Shown here piece after piece: positions 1-6,549 of a stretch of 8,241 nucleotides of DNA. This DNA comes from Candidatus Chloroheliales bacterium (lineage in GTDB: Bacteria; Chloroflexota; Chloroflexia; QHBQ01), in contig QHBQ01000448.1 of the NCBI GenBank assembly GCA_003243865.1, positions 1 through 8,241 of the forward strand, read 5' to 3'. Made by a program: the position numbers and the translations under genes. Under the pieces are notes generated by a model. That model did not search any database. It saw only the letters and a program-made list of their open reading frames with translations, and was not told the origin of the DNA. Numbering within the stretch: position 1 is the stretch's first letter; every line of letters begins with the position of its first letter.

Positions 1-1134
1 CCTAGCGCCTACGCGCCGCCACCGCCGGGCTTCACCATCCGCGAACGCCTCGCCGACTATAACCAGCTATCTGCCAGGTGGGGCGAAGGGGTGACAGTCA
101 CTGGTGGGCAAGGCTGGCTGGTGCGTGGTATGCAAAATGGCGCTGGTGCGGCCGTCACTATCCTGCGCGATGGCACTGAGGTGGAGGTTAACAGCTTCTA
201 CATTGGCGCGGACGAGCTGCTGAGCATCGCCAACTCGCTCGCGCCGCTGCCGGGAGGTCACGCCCCGCTCGCCCTACCTGCCCCCTTCACCCTGGCGGAG
301 ATCCGCGCCCAATTGCCCATCGCGGTGTTCATCCCCACCGACCTCCCCGCTGGACTGGTCGCCGAGCCGCCCACAGTGTTCCCCCAGAGCTTCCCCGGCA
401 TGGGCGACTTCGCCACTGCGAAATACATGGTTGTAACCATCATCTATCACACCAGCAGCGGCAGCATCGCGCTAATGGTTCGCAACGGCATGGCCGACAT
501 TGGCTACTCCGACCCTACCCACCTTGACCATCCTGTACTTGCCAATGGCATTAGCGCCGACTTCATCAATCTGCCCACCAGTGAAGGCGGCCCCCTGCTA
601 CAGTGGGCGCAGGAGGGCAGCCACATTGCGATTAGTGGCCCGCAGCAGACGCGCGACAGCCTGCTCAGAATTGCGGCCTCGATGTCGAAGAGCGCGGAGC
701 TAGGCGCAACCGAACTGCCCGCCACCCGTCCGACCCCTACCCCTGCGCAACCCGCCTTCACCCTGCTCCACCCCGCCTGGCTACCGGAGCAGAACATGAG
801 CGTGAGCGAGTGGCCCGACCCCGGCTCACCGCAGCCGGGCGCGAATATCGTACTCTCCTTCGATACTCCCGCCACCCTGGGTCAACCGCACATTCCGCTC
901 ACCCTGCGCGAGATAAAGCGCGGGGTATACGCCGAGGGCTTGCCCGACCCGCAGGCCACCCGCGAGAGGGTAAACGGGCAGAACCTGTTCATCACTCAGC
1001 TAGGCGCTGACTGCGTGCGGATAACCTGGACGCGGAACGATGTTGATCTCACCCTCACCAACGCCTACGATGTGCAAGCCAGGCCGCGCTATAGCTGCAC
1101 CCAGATGGAGCGGGTAGCAGGTTCGGTCAGGTAA
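1..1134 (+). CDS. Tandem DUF4367-like extracytoplasmic protein, 5'-truncated by window
   Basis: The frame is open from base 1 to the TAA at 1132-1134, so 377 residues are visible and the true start lies outside the window. I see two, probably three, copies of a DUF4367-like module (a small domain found in secreted or anti-sigma-like proteins). Copy A (about residues 24-85) has GGQGWLVRG, a beta-strand pair and the closing helix ELLSIANSLAPL. Copy B (about 95-230) starts PFTLAEIRAQL and closes with LLRIAASMSKS. After a Pro/Thr linker (231-250), copy C (251-377) has VNGQNLFITQLGA, RITWTRNDVDLTLTNAYD and the closing MERVAGSV. The same module recurs once in the next gene, so the pair probably arose by duplication. 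No catalytic motif is visible. The family assignment is from memory of its sequence pattern. Export is inferred from the neighbour, since the signal or anchor would lie upstream of the window. Confidence 0.75.
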   Translation, partial: PSAYAPPPPGFTIRERLADYNQLSARWGEGVTVTGGQGWLVRGMQNGAGAAVTILRDGTEVEVNSFYIGADELLSIANSLAPLPGGHAPLALPAPFTLAEIRAQLPIAVFIPTDLPAGLVAEPPTVFPQSFPGMGDFATAKYMVVTIIYHTSSGSIALMVRNGMADIGYSDPTHLDHPVLANGISADFINLPTSEGGPLLQWAQEGSHIAISGPQQTRDSLLRIAASMSKSAELGATELPATRPTPTPAQPAFTLLHPAWLPEQNMSVSEWPDPGSPQPGANIVLSFDTPATLGQPHIPLTLREIKRGVYAEGLPDPQATRERVNGQNLFITQLGADCVRITWTRNDVDLTLTNAYDVQARPRYSCTQMERVAGSVR

Positions 1135-1260
1135 AGTACGGCAATTAAAGTAACGCCCCCGCCAGCTCACGGTGCTATCGCAACCCGCCAATGGCTGCTT
1201 CGTCTTATGGATAGAGCTTGTAGGGGCAGCAGCGAAGCATAGTGGCTCAAAGGGGCGATA
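1135..1260 (+). other. Intergenic spacer between the two DUF4367-like genes
   Basis: This 126-base gap separates two same-strand genes. I found no convincing -35/-10 pair, no stem followed by a T-tract, and no small gene with a ribosome binding site. It ends with the purine-rich AAAGGGG at 1249-1255, which serves the next gene. The downstream gene could be co-transcribed or have a promoter I cannot recognise. Confidence 0.5.
1249..1255 (+). promoter_or_regulatory. Ribosome binding site AAAGGGG of the propeller protein
   Basis: AAAGGGG lies 5 bases before the ATG at 1261. It supports that ATG as the start of the large gene. Confidence 0.7.
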
Positions 1261-4200
1261 ATGGCAGATACTGATGATGACGCAGCGGTCGAGCAGGTCG
1301 TTCCGCCGCTAACCCAGGGCGTTTCGCGGCGGGTCAGGCGCGGTTGGCTGCTGACCGCGCTTGCGGTGGCGCTGGTAGCTATGCTCGGTAGCGGCCTGGC
1401 GCTGCTGACTGGCGGCACGGTAGATGCTCCACCGCTGCACAACGCCCAGGAGATCATCGCCCGCGCCGAGGCCGCCTACAAGGCGGGCAAGGTACAGAGC
1501 TTTGCCCTCAGCCGCACCACCCGCTACCTGCCGCCCGCCTCGCGCAACGGCCCACCTCATGACCAGCAATATACCTACAGCCAGCAGCGGCTCTGGTACC
1601 AGGCCCCCCACCGCTGGCGCGATGAGACAAGCAGCGATCCGCCGGTGGATGATGCCAACCCCACCTCCCGTCACGATACCAACCTGCGCCTCAGCGATGG
1701 GGTTGACCTGTGGAGCTACTTCACCGTCACCCCCAGCGTTGGCATTCACGACCCCAGCATGGGCGCGGCGGGCGGGGTGATTGTCGGGCGGATGGCCGAG
1801 TTCTGGCATGAGCCGCCCACTACCCCGCTACTCGGTTATGTGCTGAACTCGTCGGTCTCATGGCAAGAGCTGCGCAACTGCTATACGCCGGTGCTCTCCG
1901 GCACCACCACCATCGTTGGCAGGCCCGCCTACATCATCAGCCTCGGTACCAGCCACGCCTCTTGCGGCCAGAGCATGGCCGACACCTCCGGCGGGCGGCT
2001 AGTCTGGCTCGACCGCGAGACCTACTTCGTGTTGAAGGATGAGAGCTACAACCAGGCGGGCCAGCCGGTATCCAGCGTGGAAGTGACCGCCATCCAGTAC
2101 AACCAGCCGCTCGACCCCGCGCTGTTCAGCTTCACCCCGCCGCCTGATGCCAGCGTGGAGGACAAGCGCCCCGCCACCGCTAAGGGTGCGACCCAGCTGC
2201 GCCATGACGTGCTTCAGGTGGCAGACCGGCTCTACTTCGCCACTTTCCTACCCACCACGCTCCCCGTCGAACTCGCCCCCTTCTCGCTAGGCTACTACCA
2301 GCCCGCCGCGCAGCTAACCCTGACATATATGCCCCGTAGTGAAATCACCCAGCCAAAGGGCCAGGGTCTGCTCAATATCTACGAGCAGCCGGTAGTCAGC
2401 AACACTTTGAAGATGTGGCAGCAGAGTGCCATCCCCATAGACGTGGGCAGTAGACCCGGCTGGCTGCGCCAGAGTAGCCGCGACCAGGACGGCAACGGCA
2501 GCGATGCGGCGGTTATGCTCGTACTGAGCGATACGATGGTGACGGTCACCAGCAGCGCCTACTCGACCGACCAACTGCTAGCAACTGCCGCTTCGCTCGC
2601 GCCGCTCCCCCCTGGCCTGCCGCCCGCCAGCCGCCCCACTGCCACTCCCGCGCCAGTGCTGCCCACGCCGGTGCCAACCGCCAGCGATGAGGCGCTCGTC
2701 CCCGCGCCGCCCGCCCTCTCCACTGCTGATCTGCCCAATGCAGATGCCACCAACCAGCCCCTACCAACCATCGCCACCAGCCCCACGCCCAACCCGGAGA
2801 TCGCCGCCCCCTTCTTCGGCGCGAACCCCCGCCACATCCAGATGCTCTCTCCCACTGAGGGCTGGGCGGTCGGCTATGGCATCTTTCACTACCACGCTAG
2901 CCGCTGGTTTAAGGTTGACGGGCTGAAGGCTGACTACGCGCCGCTCGATATCGCCATGCTATCGCCCACCGAGGGCTGGGTGGTGGGCAGCGTGAGCAAC
3001 GCCAGCCTGAGAGGACTGATCCTGCACTACCAGGCGGGAGTCTGGACCAGAGTTGACGCGCTGACCACCACCCTGCCGCTACGCAGCATCGCGATGAGTT
3101 CGGCGGACGAGGGCTGGGCGGTCGGCGAGATGAACGGGGGTTACGGTTGCAGCATGTATCACTACACGGCGGGTCACTGGCAGGCGGTGGACTGCCCGAT
3201 CAGTGTGCCGCTCAACCGCGTGAGGATGCTGTCGGCAGACGACGGCTGGGCGGTGGGCGAGGGCGGCGCGATCCTCCACTACACTGCGGGCCGCTGGCAG
3301 GTGGTCGCGGGCTTCGGCAGCGACTACTGGCAGAACGCGCCCAACCGAGGCCCCACTAAGGGACACCTGGCCGATTTGCAGATGCTCTCGCCTACCGAGG
3401 GCTGGGCGGTGGGCAGCGAACCCGGCCTATTCGGCGGCTATCATGCGGTGATGCTCCACTATCACGCGGGCGTTTGGCAAGCGATGAGCGGCTCGGACAA
3501 CGTGTCACTCAGCGGCGTCTCCTTCAGCGCGCCAGACGACGGCTGGGCGGTGAGCGACAACTACAATTATACCCCGGACTTCCCCGCCACGCTTATGCGC
3601 TACCACGCGGGAGCATGGCAGGCAGTGGACAGCCCCAACGACGCGCCCCTCGCCTGCGTGCAGATGCTCTCGGCAAGTGAGGGCTGGGCAATGGGTGACA
3701 GCGCCGCGCTGCACTACCAGGATGGCCGCTGGACGGTAGATAATGGTTTCATCAGCACCAGCGTGGATGCGCTGACCATGGTTTCACCGACGGAAGGCTG
3801 GGCGGTTGGCAGCTTCGGCGCAGTCCAACACTACACGGCTGGCCACTGGCAGCGGGTGAGTAGCCCGACGGTTCATGACCTATCTGCCGTTTCGTTTGCC
3901 AACCCTGGCGATGGCTGGGCGGTGGGCGACAACGTTATCCTGCACTACACTGCGGGCGGTTGGCGCAAGGTAGCCAACCCCGGCGGCCACCGCCTCTACA
4001 GCGTGCAGATGTTGTCACCGGCTGATGGCTGGGCGGTGGGGGAGTATGGCACCATCCTACGCTACCAGAACGGGCAGTGGGCGGCGGTGGCCAGCCCGAC
4101 AAAGGACAGCCTGTTCGGCCTCTCCATGGTTAGTGCCGCTGACGGTTGGGCGGTCAGCCTGAACAACACCACGAGCGGCTCGGCCCCGGCCACCTACCTG

Positions 4201-4590
4201 TCGAGCATCCTGCGCTACCAGGACGGGCGCTGGGCCAAGGTTAGCATTCCTGGCGCGATCAGCGTCACGAGCATCCAGATGAGCGGCCCCGATAATGGCT
4301 GGGCAGTGGGCCAGGTCAGCCTGCACTACCAGGGCGGGCAGTGGCAGCTAGTCCCCAATCCCACCGGCGCAACGGTGCGCCGCGTGTTCGCCTTCAGTAA
4401 GGGCGATGCCTGGGCGGTGAGCGACGGAGGCCAACTGCTGCGTTATCAGAACGGCGTGTGGCAGAATGCCGCCAGCCCGCCGCGCGGCTACAGCGCCTTC
4501 ATGGTGGCGGCAGATGATGGCTGGGCGTTCAGTATTATGGGCGAGGTGCTACGCTATCAGAATGGGGCGTGGCGCAAGACCGCAGGCTGA
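1261..4590 (+). CDS. Membrane-anchored LolA-like/DUF4367/GWAVG beta-propeller protein, 1109 aa
   Basis: Likely a single-pass envelope protein with a short cytoplasmic tail (residues 1-28, ending in Arg-rich RRVRRGW) and one hydrophobic helix (about 29-51). Residues about 58-300 look like the LolA/RseB-type half-barrel seen in lipoprotein-sorting and sigma-regulator proteins: NAQEIIARAEAAYK at the start, GRPAYIISL and VWLDRETYFVLKDE strands, and LDPALFSFTPP at the close. Cys207 and Cys235 could form a disulfide. A DUF4367-like module follows (about 307-452, closing LLATAASLAPLP), as in the upstream gene. A Pro/Thr/Ala linker (453-516) leads to 14 repeats of roughly 40 residues with core [MF]-x-(S/A)-x-x-(D/E)GWAVG and then (L/I)xxYxxGxW. 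These resemble YCF48/sialidase-like propeller blades. The start is set by AAAGGGG 5 bases upstream. Function is not provable here; sensing or scaffolding at the cell surface, possibly with a sigma factor outside the window, is an inference. Confidence 0.85.
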   Translation: MADTDDDAAVEQVVPPLTQGVSRRVRRGWLLTALAVALVAMLGSGLALLTGGTVDAPPLHNAQEIIARAEAAYKAGKVQSFALSRTTRYLPPASRNGPPHDQQYTYSQQRLWYQAPHRWRDETSSDPPVDDANPTSRHDTNLRLSDGVDLWSYFTVTPSVGIHDPSMGAAGGVIVGRMAEFWHEPPTTPLLGYVLNSSVSWQELRNCYTPVLSGTTTIVGRPAYIISLGTSHASCGQSMADTSGGRLVWLDRETYFVLKDESYNQAGQPVSSVEVTAIQYNQPLDPALFSFTPPPDASVEDKRPATAKGATQLRHDVLQVADRLYFATFLPTTLPVELAPFSLGYYQPAAQLTLTYMPRSEITQPKGQGLLNIYEQPVVSNTLKMWQQSAIPIDVGSRPGWLRQSSRDQDGNGSDAAVMLVLSDTMVTVTSSAYSTDQLLATAASLAPLPPGLPPASRPTATPAPVLPTPVPTASDEALVPAPPALSTADLPNADATNQPLPTIATSPTPNPEIAAPFFGANPRHIQMLSPTEGWAVGYGIFHYHASRWFKVDGLKADYAPLDIAMLSPTEGWVVGSVSNASLRGLILHYQAGVWTRVDALTTTLPLRSIAMSSADEGWAVGEMNGGYGCSMYHYTAGHWQAVDCPISVPLNRVRMLSADDGWAVGEGGAILHYTAGRWQVVAGFGSDYWQNAPNRGPTKGHLADLQMLSPTEGWAVGSEPGLFGGYHAVMLHYHAGVWQAMSGSDNVSLSGVSFSAPDDGWAVSDNYNYTPDFPATLMRYHAGAWQAVDSPNDAPLACVQMLSASEGWAMGDSAALHYQDGRWTVDNGFISTSVDALTMVSPTEGWAVGSFGAVQHYTAGHWQRVSSPTVHDLSAVSFANPGDGWAVGDNVILHYTAGGWRKVANPGGHRLYSVQMLSPADGWAVGEYGTILRYQNGQWAAVASPTKDSLFGLSMVSAADGWAVSLNNTTSGSAPATYLSSILRYQDGRWAKVSIPGAISVTSIQMSGPDNGWAVGQVSLHYQGGQWQLVPNPTGATVRRVFAFSKGDAWAVSDGGQLLRYQNGVWQNAASPPRGYSAFMVAADDGWAFSIMGEVLRYQNGAWRKTAG
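2818..4587 (+). repeat. Fourteen GWAVG-type blade repeats encoded in tandem
   Basis: I counted 14 in-frame units, each centred on a GGCTGGGCGGT-like codon run. The cores read GWAVG, GWVVG, GWAVG, GWAVG, GWAVG, GWAVS, GWAMG, GWAVG, GWAVG, GWAVG, GWAVS, GWAVG, AWAVS and GWAFS. Each is followed by a YxxGxW motif. Units 2, 5, 6 and 11 carry longer inserts between the two motifs. Codon choice differs between units, so the duplications look old. Fourteen units fit two seven-bladed propellers or one unusual larger assembly. Confidence 0.85.
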
Positions 4591-4703
4591 ACCTCTCGCA
4601 ATATAGCGTACTTTGAGGATGTTGCCGGGCTGTGGGCCAACCTGCAGTATGCGCCAGTCCGATCCAGACTGATGACCGTTGACCGCTCGCTTGCGCTTCA
4701 GCA
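4591..4703. other. Convergent intergenic region
   Basis: This gap lies between the stop of the propeller gene and the stop of the minus-strand gene ending at 4704, so transcription converges here. The only structure I see is a 5-bp stem, CAGTC 4655-4659 with GACTG 4667-4671 and a 7-base loop. It has no T-tract on either side, so I do not call it a terminator. Confidence 0.4.
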
Positions 4704-5210
4704 TCAATCCTCGTCCTTGCCTGCCAGCTTCACCCGCTCGGCAGGGTAGGCGATAGTCAGCGGTGCGCGGCCCTCGCGCTCTGCCTGCTGGTATTCGGTT
4801 GTATCGGCGACATAAACGAGACCATCCGCTGCGCTTACCACCCGTATCTGGTTACGCCATGCGCCGGAGACTTCCTGTACCATGACGATGCCGCCCGGTT
4901 TGATGCTGCGGTGAGAACCGCCGAGCGGGATGATGATCGCGTGACCGTATCCACCATAATACTCTGTGACTTCTGCGGGGGTAAGCTCATGCACACCCTG
5001 CGCCTCAAACCAGGCATCCTGCTCTGCATTGGTCATTTCCTCCCAGGGTTGGGGCAGGCTGGCGGCCAGTGCCTGCTCATCCTCAAGCACGCCGCGCACC
5101 AACTCCTCGACCCTCTCGGGATCTGGTGGTTCGGCACCGAGGCGGGCGAAATCCCCCCTTGCCGTCATCTCGGCTATCACCTGGGTTACATCCTTAGCTT
5201 GCTTCACCAT
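4704..5210 (-). CDS. Hypothetical acidic protein, about 168 aa
   Basis: I do not recognise this protein. An N-terminal helical, acidic part (about residues 1-95: DVTQVIAEMTARGDF, PERVEELVRGVLEDEQ, WEEMTNAEQDAWFEAQG) is followed by a strand-rich C-terminal part (about 95-168: HAIIIPLGGSHRS, GGIVMVQEV, QIRVVSAADGLVYVAD, TIAYPAERVKL) that could be a small SH3-like barrel. There is no signal peptide or membrane segment. A GAGGAGG Shine-Dalgarno (minus strand, 5220-5214) abuts a run of ATG (5213), ATG (5210) and GTG (5207). I chose 5210 as a compromise; GTG 5207 has the best spacing. The start lies inside the end of the upstream gene (TAA at 5196-5194), so the two are translationally coupled and probably act together. 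The frame stays open upstream to 5309, but that extension only overlaps the neighbour and has no comparable ribosome site. Confidence 0.75.
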   Translation of the reverse strand: MVKQAKDVTQVIAEMTARGDFARLGAEPPDPERVEELVRGVLEDEQALAASLPQPWEEMTNAEQDAWFEAQGVHELTPAEVTEYYGGYGHAIIIPLGGSHRSIKPGGIVMVQEVSGAWRNQIRVVSAADGLVYVADTTEYQQAEREGRAPLTIAYPAERVKLAGKDED

Positions 5211-6024
5211 CATCCTCCTCCCGTGGACCCTTCCACTCGTAATCCTTGCCCTCGGCCTTGCCGGGTTCGCCGCCTTCCAGCAAGATGATCCTCGCCCTGG
5301 TTCGCTCAAGCCGCTTGCCCAGGCGGGCGGCTAGCGCAGTGATGCGCTCCCGCCAGCTACCCTCACTATCTGCAATTTCCATGCGGCCATCTATGTAGCG
5401 GCCACCATTAACTTCAAGTATCTCCATCGCGGCGATCGCGCGACCGACTTCTCCCTGACCGATGTCTGTGATGTTGTAGAGGAATTGGTGGGCATTGGGG
5501 TCAGGAGCGACTATCAGCATCGCATATTGTTTGTAGTTGCTGCCAATCTGTTTGGCAAGCGCAACAATGTCCGCTTCGCTGCCGATTACTTCCACTGAGG
5601 CGCTAGGCTCAAGCTCAACCGGGCTGGCTGGGTCGTTCTGCCATACGCCCATCGCCCGCTGAAAAGAGACAACTTCAATGCCCAGCGCCGCAGCCCAAGC
5701 CCGAATATCAGCCTGAAATTGCTGGAACTCGGCACTGGTGAAGTAAGCAGCGTTGAACTCGATAAGGTTGTGGGCCGGAGCTTTGGTGTACGAAGTGCCG
5801 CCCACGCTGGCGCGGATGCGCCCACCACCTTTGCCGCCTACGCCAGTTCCTCCGCTCCTGCGTCCACCCGCTCTGCTCCCGCGTCTGCCTATTCCGCTTC
5901 CGCCCGCACCGCCCGCCGCGCTCATCTTTGCGCCTGAACCGTGGTTCGCACCGCCGCATACGCAGCGGCAGCGAGCCTTACCTGAGCGCGAATTGTAACA
6001 CCGCGAGCTGCAACTGCGGGGCAT
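5194..6024 (-). CDS. Hypothetical protein with Cys/Gly/Arg-rich N-terminus, 276 aa
   Basis: I do not recognise this protein. Residues 1-30 hold five cysteines (C5, C9, C19, C21, C23). Residues 34-75 are Gly/Arg/Ser low complexity (GGAGGSGIGRRGSRAGG), positively charged and probably disordered. Residues about 80-240 look like a folded alpha/beta domain (SAEFQQFQADIRAWAAALGI, VEVIGSEADIVALAKQIG, YAMLIVAPDPNAHQFLYNI, EILEVNGGRYIDGRMEI, WRERITALAARLGKRL). The tail 250-276 is charged. There is no hydrophobic membrane helix. The start at 6024 is favoured by GAGGAG with 8-base spacing and by the promoter just upstream. ATG 5925 (residue 34) is an alternative that would remove the odd Cys-rich part. 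It is the first gene of a two-gene unit and its 3' end overlaps the next start. A nucleic-acid-contacting basic arm is conceivable from composition, but this is only inference. Confidence 0.7.
   Translation of the reverse strand: MPRSCSSRCYNSRSGKARCRCVCGGANHGSGAKMSAAGGAGGSGIGRRGSRAGGRRSGGTGVGGKGGGRIRASVGGTSYTKAPAHNLIEFNAAYFTSAEFQQFQADIRAWAAALGIEVVSFQRAMGVWQNDPASPVELEPSASVEVIGSEADIVALAKQIGSNYKQYAMLIVAPDPNAHQFLYNITDIGQGEVGRAIAAMEILEVNGGRYIDGRMEIADSEGSWRERITALAARLGKRLERTRARIILLEGGEPGKAEGKDYEWKGPREEDDGEAS
5214..5220 (-). promoter_or_regulatory. Ribosome binding site GAGGAGG within the upstream gene
   Basis: A perfect Shine-Dalgarno lies inside the last codons of the upstream gene, directly before a triple start ATG-ATG-GTG. 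It fixes the start of the downstream gene to 5213, 5210 or 5207 and argues against the longer open frame. Confidence 0.7.
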
Positions 6025-6032
6025 GCGCCTCT

Positions 6033-6038
6033 CTCCTC
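6033..6038 (-). promoter_or_regulatory. Ribosome binding site GAGGAG for the gene at 6024
   Basis: On the minus strand GAGGAG is followed by 8 bases (AGAGGCGC) and then ATG at 6024. This decides for the long start over ATG 5925, which has only a weak purine stretch before it. Confidence 0.65.
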
Positions 6039-6045
6039 GCCTGCC

Positions 6046-6075
6046 ATTATATCACTAGGTGGCAATCTCTGCCAC
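6046..6075 (-). promoter_or_regulatory. Extended -10 promoter with inverted repeat in its spacer
   Basis: On the minus strand there is a perfect TATAAT at 6051-6046, preceded by TGA at 6054-6052 (extended -10, TGnTATAAT). A -35-like GTGGCA lies at 6075-6070 with an 18-base spacer. The start point would be near 6039, immediately before the GAGGAG ribosome site, giving a leader of about 15 bases to ATG 6024. The -35 box is itself the left arm of an inverted repeat, GTGGCA/TGCCAC (5-base loop), spanning 6059-6075, which could be an operator. The octamer AGTGATAT at the -10 (minus strand, 6056-6049) recurs at 6095-6088. Confidence 0.65.
6059..6075. repeat. Inverted repeat GTGGCA-N5-TGCCAC, candidate operator
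   Basis: Six base pairs flank a five-base loop (plus strand GTGGCA 6059-6064, TGCCAC 6070-6075). It overlaps the -35 region of the promoter for the gene at 6024. It is too short and lacks a T-tract for a terminator, so a repressor site is the more natural reading. It could also belong to the flank of the neighbouring insertion element. Confidence 0.45.
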
Positions 6076-6145
6076 TGCGAAAGATTAATATCACTCTATC
6101 TGCCGGAATTCTAGCACAAGTGAGCGGGAATAGTGATACACCACA

Positions 6146-6159
6146 GCGGCTAAAGCCGC
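6146..6159 (-). repeat. Right-end hairpin GCGGC-TAAA-GCCGC
   Basis: A 5-bp stem with the four-base loop TAAA (TTTA on the element's strand). The same loop caps both left-end hairpins at 7241-7256 and 7275-7297. This fits the subterminal palindromes that IS200/IS605 transposases recognise. Confidence 0.6.
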
Positions 6160-6189
6160 GTAGCTTCCCGGTGCAAGCATCGGGCTACG
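6159..6189 (-). repeat. Right-end long hairpin
   Basis: Plus strand CGTAG (6159-6163) pairs with CTACG (6185-6189). Inside, CCCGGTGC (6167-6174) pairs with GCATCGGG (6177-6184) through seven Watson-Crick pairs and one G-T; the innermost C-G pair may open. Three unpaired bases (6164-6166) form a bulge. It overlaps the tnpB 3' coding fragment. Confidence 0.65.
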
Positions 6190-6549
6190 TTGATAGCGAA
6201 TACCAACGGGCGGTATCATAACGCCGACTACTGGCCCGCAGGCCAGATACTTGGTGCGGATATTCATCGAGCCAACCCCGTCGCGGTGGTAGCTGAAGCC
6301 GCATGGCTTGCAAGCGTAGTTTCTACCCTTTGGTTTGTAGCGGTTGCTACATGAGGGACAGGATTTGGTGGTATATGCTTCATCCACCAACGCCACCTTC
6401 ATCCCCAACCGTTCTGCTTTGTAGGTAAGGTAGAAACGGGTCTGGCCCGCTGACCACTGATGCAACTTCTGGTTGGCCGAATGTCCGTAGTCTAGCTCAT
6501 GGCGAATGTCCCTAACATCGCCGATCGCTAGGGTGTGTACGCCTCTCTG

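Larger units (their letters stand above)
6133..6250 (-). ncRNA. Candidate omega/re RNA scaffold at the element's right end
   Basis: TnpB systems draw their guide RNA from the 3' part of tnpB and the transposon right end. Here the minus strand forms CGTAG...CTACG enclosing a CCCGATGC/GCACCGGG hairpin (6189-6159, one G-T pair), followed by GCGGC-TTTA-GCCGC (6159-6146). This layout matches scaffolds of related elements as I remember them. The guide would be the bases after the right end, at about 6132 and below. The 5' limit is not visible and expression is not shown. Confidence 0.45.
6091..6549 (-). pseudogene. tnpB: tnpB 3' fragment (RuvC-II region, zinc ribbon, RuvC-III)
   Basis: TnpB is the RNA-guided, RuvC-type DNA nuclease of IS200/IS605 elements. 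This 152-codon fragment starts straight after the TAG at 6552-6550. It reads GVHTLAIGDVRDI (residues 3-15, the RuvC-II region) and GHSANQKLHQW, with a YKAE helix. The four-cysteine zinc ribbon (C64, C67, C80, C83) follows, then HRDGVGSMNI with the RuvC-III Asp at 90. The C-terminal PVVGVMIPPVGIRY is typical of this TnpB group. TnpB is normally some 370-400 residues, so only the last third is here. RuvC-I is absent, so it cannot be an active nuclease alone. Only a TTG at 6465 and no good ribosome site are seen, so independent translation is doubtful. The last ~60 codons overlap the hairpins expected for the guide RNA scaffold, which may be why the stretch is preserved. Confidence 0.85.

Noticed and set aside
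1309..1809. Minus-strand open frame of 166 codons opposite the propeller gene
   Set aside because: It lies opposite the LolA-like domain, which has coherent domain content and a good start; the shadow shows no recognisable motif.
2818..4587. CRISPR or non-coding tandem repeat array
   Set aside because: The recurring GGCTGGGCGGT runs are in frame within one long gene, vary at codon level and encode protein blades.
4655..4671. Bidirectional terminator between convergent genes
   Set aside because: Only a 5-bp stem with a 7-base loop and no T-tract in either direction.
4911..5334. Plus-strand open frames opposite the two hypothetical genes
   Set aside because: They are antisense shadows with no ribosome site and Ser/Cys/Pro-rich composition; the minus-strand genes have strong start signals.
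6059..6075. Intrinsic terminator downstream of tnpB
   Set aside because: There is no T-run after the hairpin, and it lies between the -35 and -10 region of a good promoter.
6091..6465. Complete small zinc-ribbon protein starting at TTG 6465
   Set aside because: The sequence upstream of the TTG, back to the TAG at 6550, continues the TnpB alignment, and no ribosome site precedes the TTG; it is a fragment.
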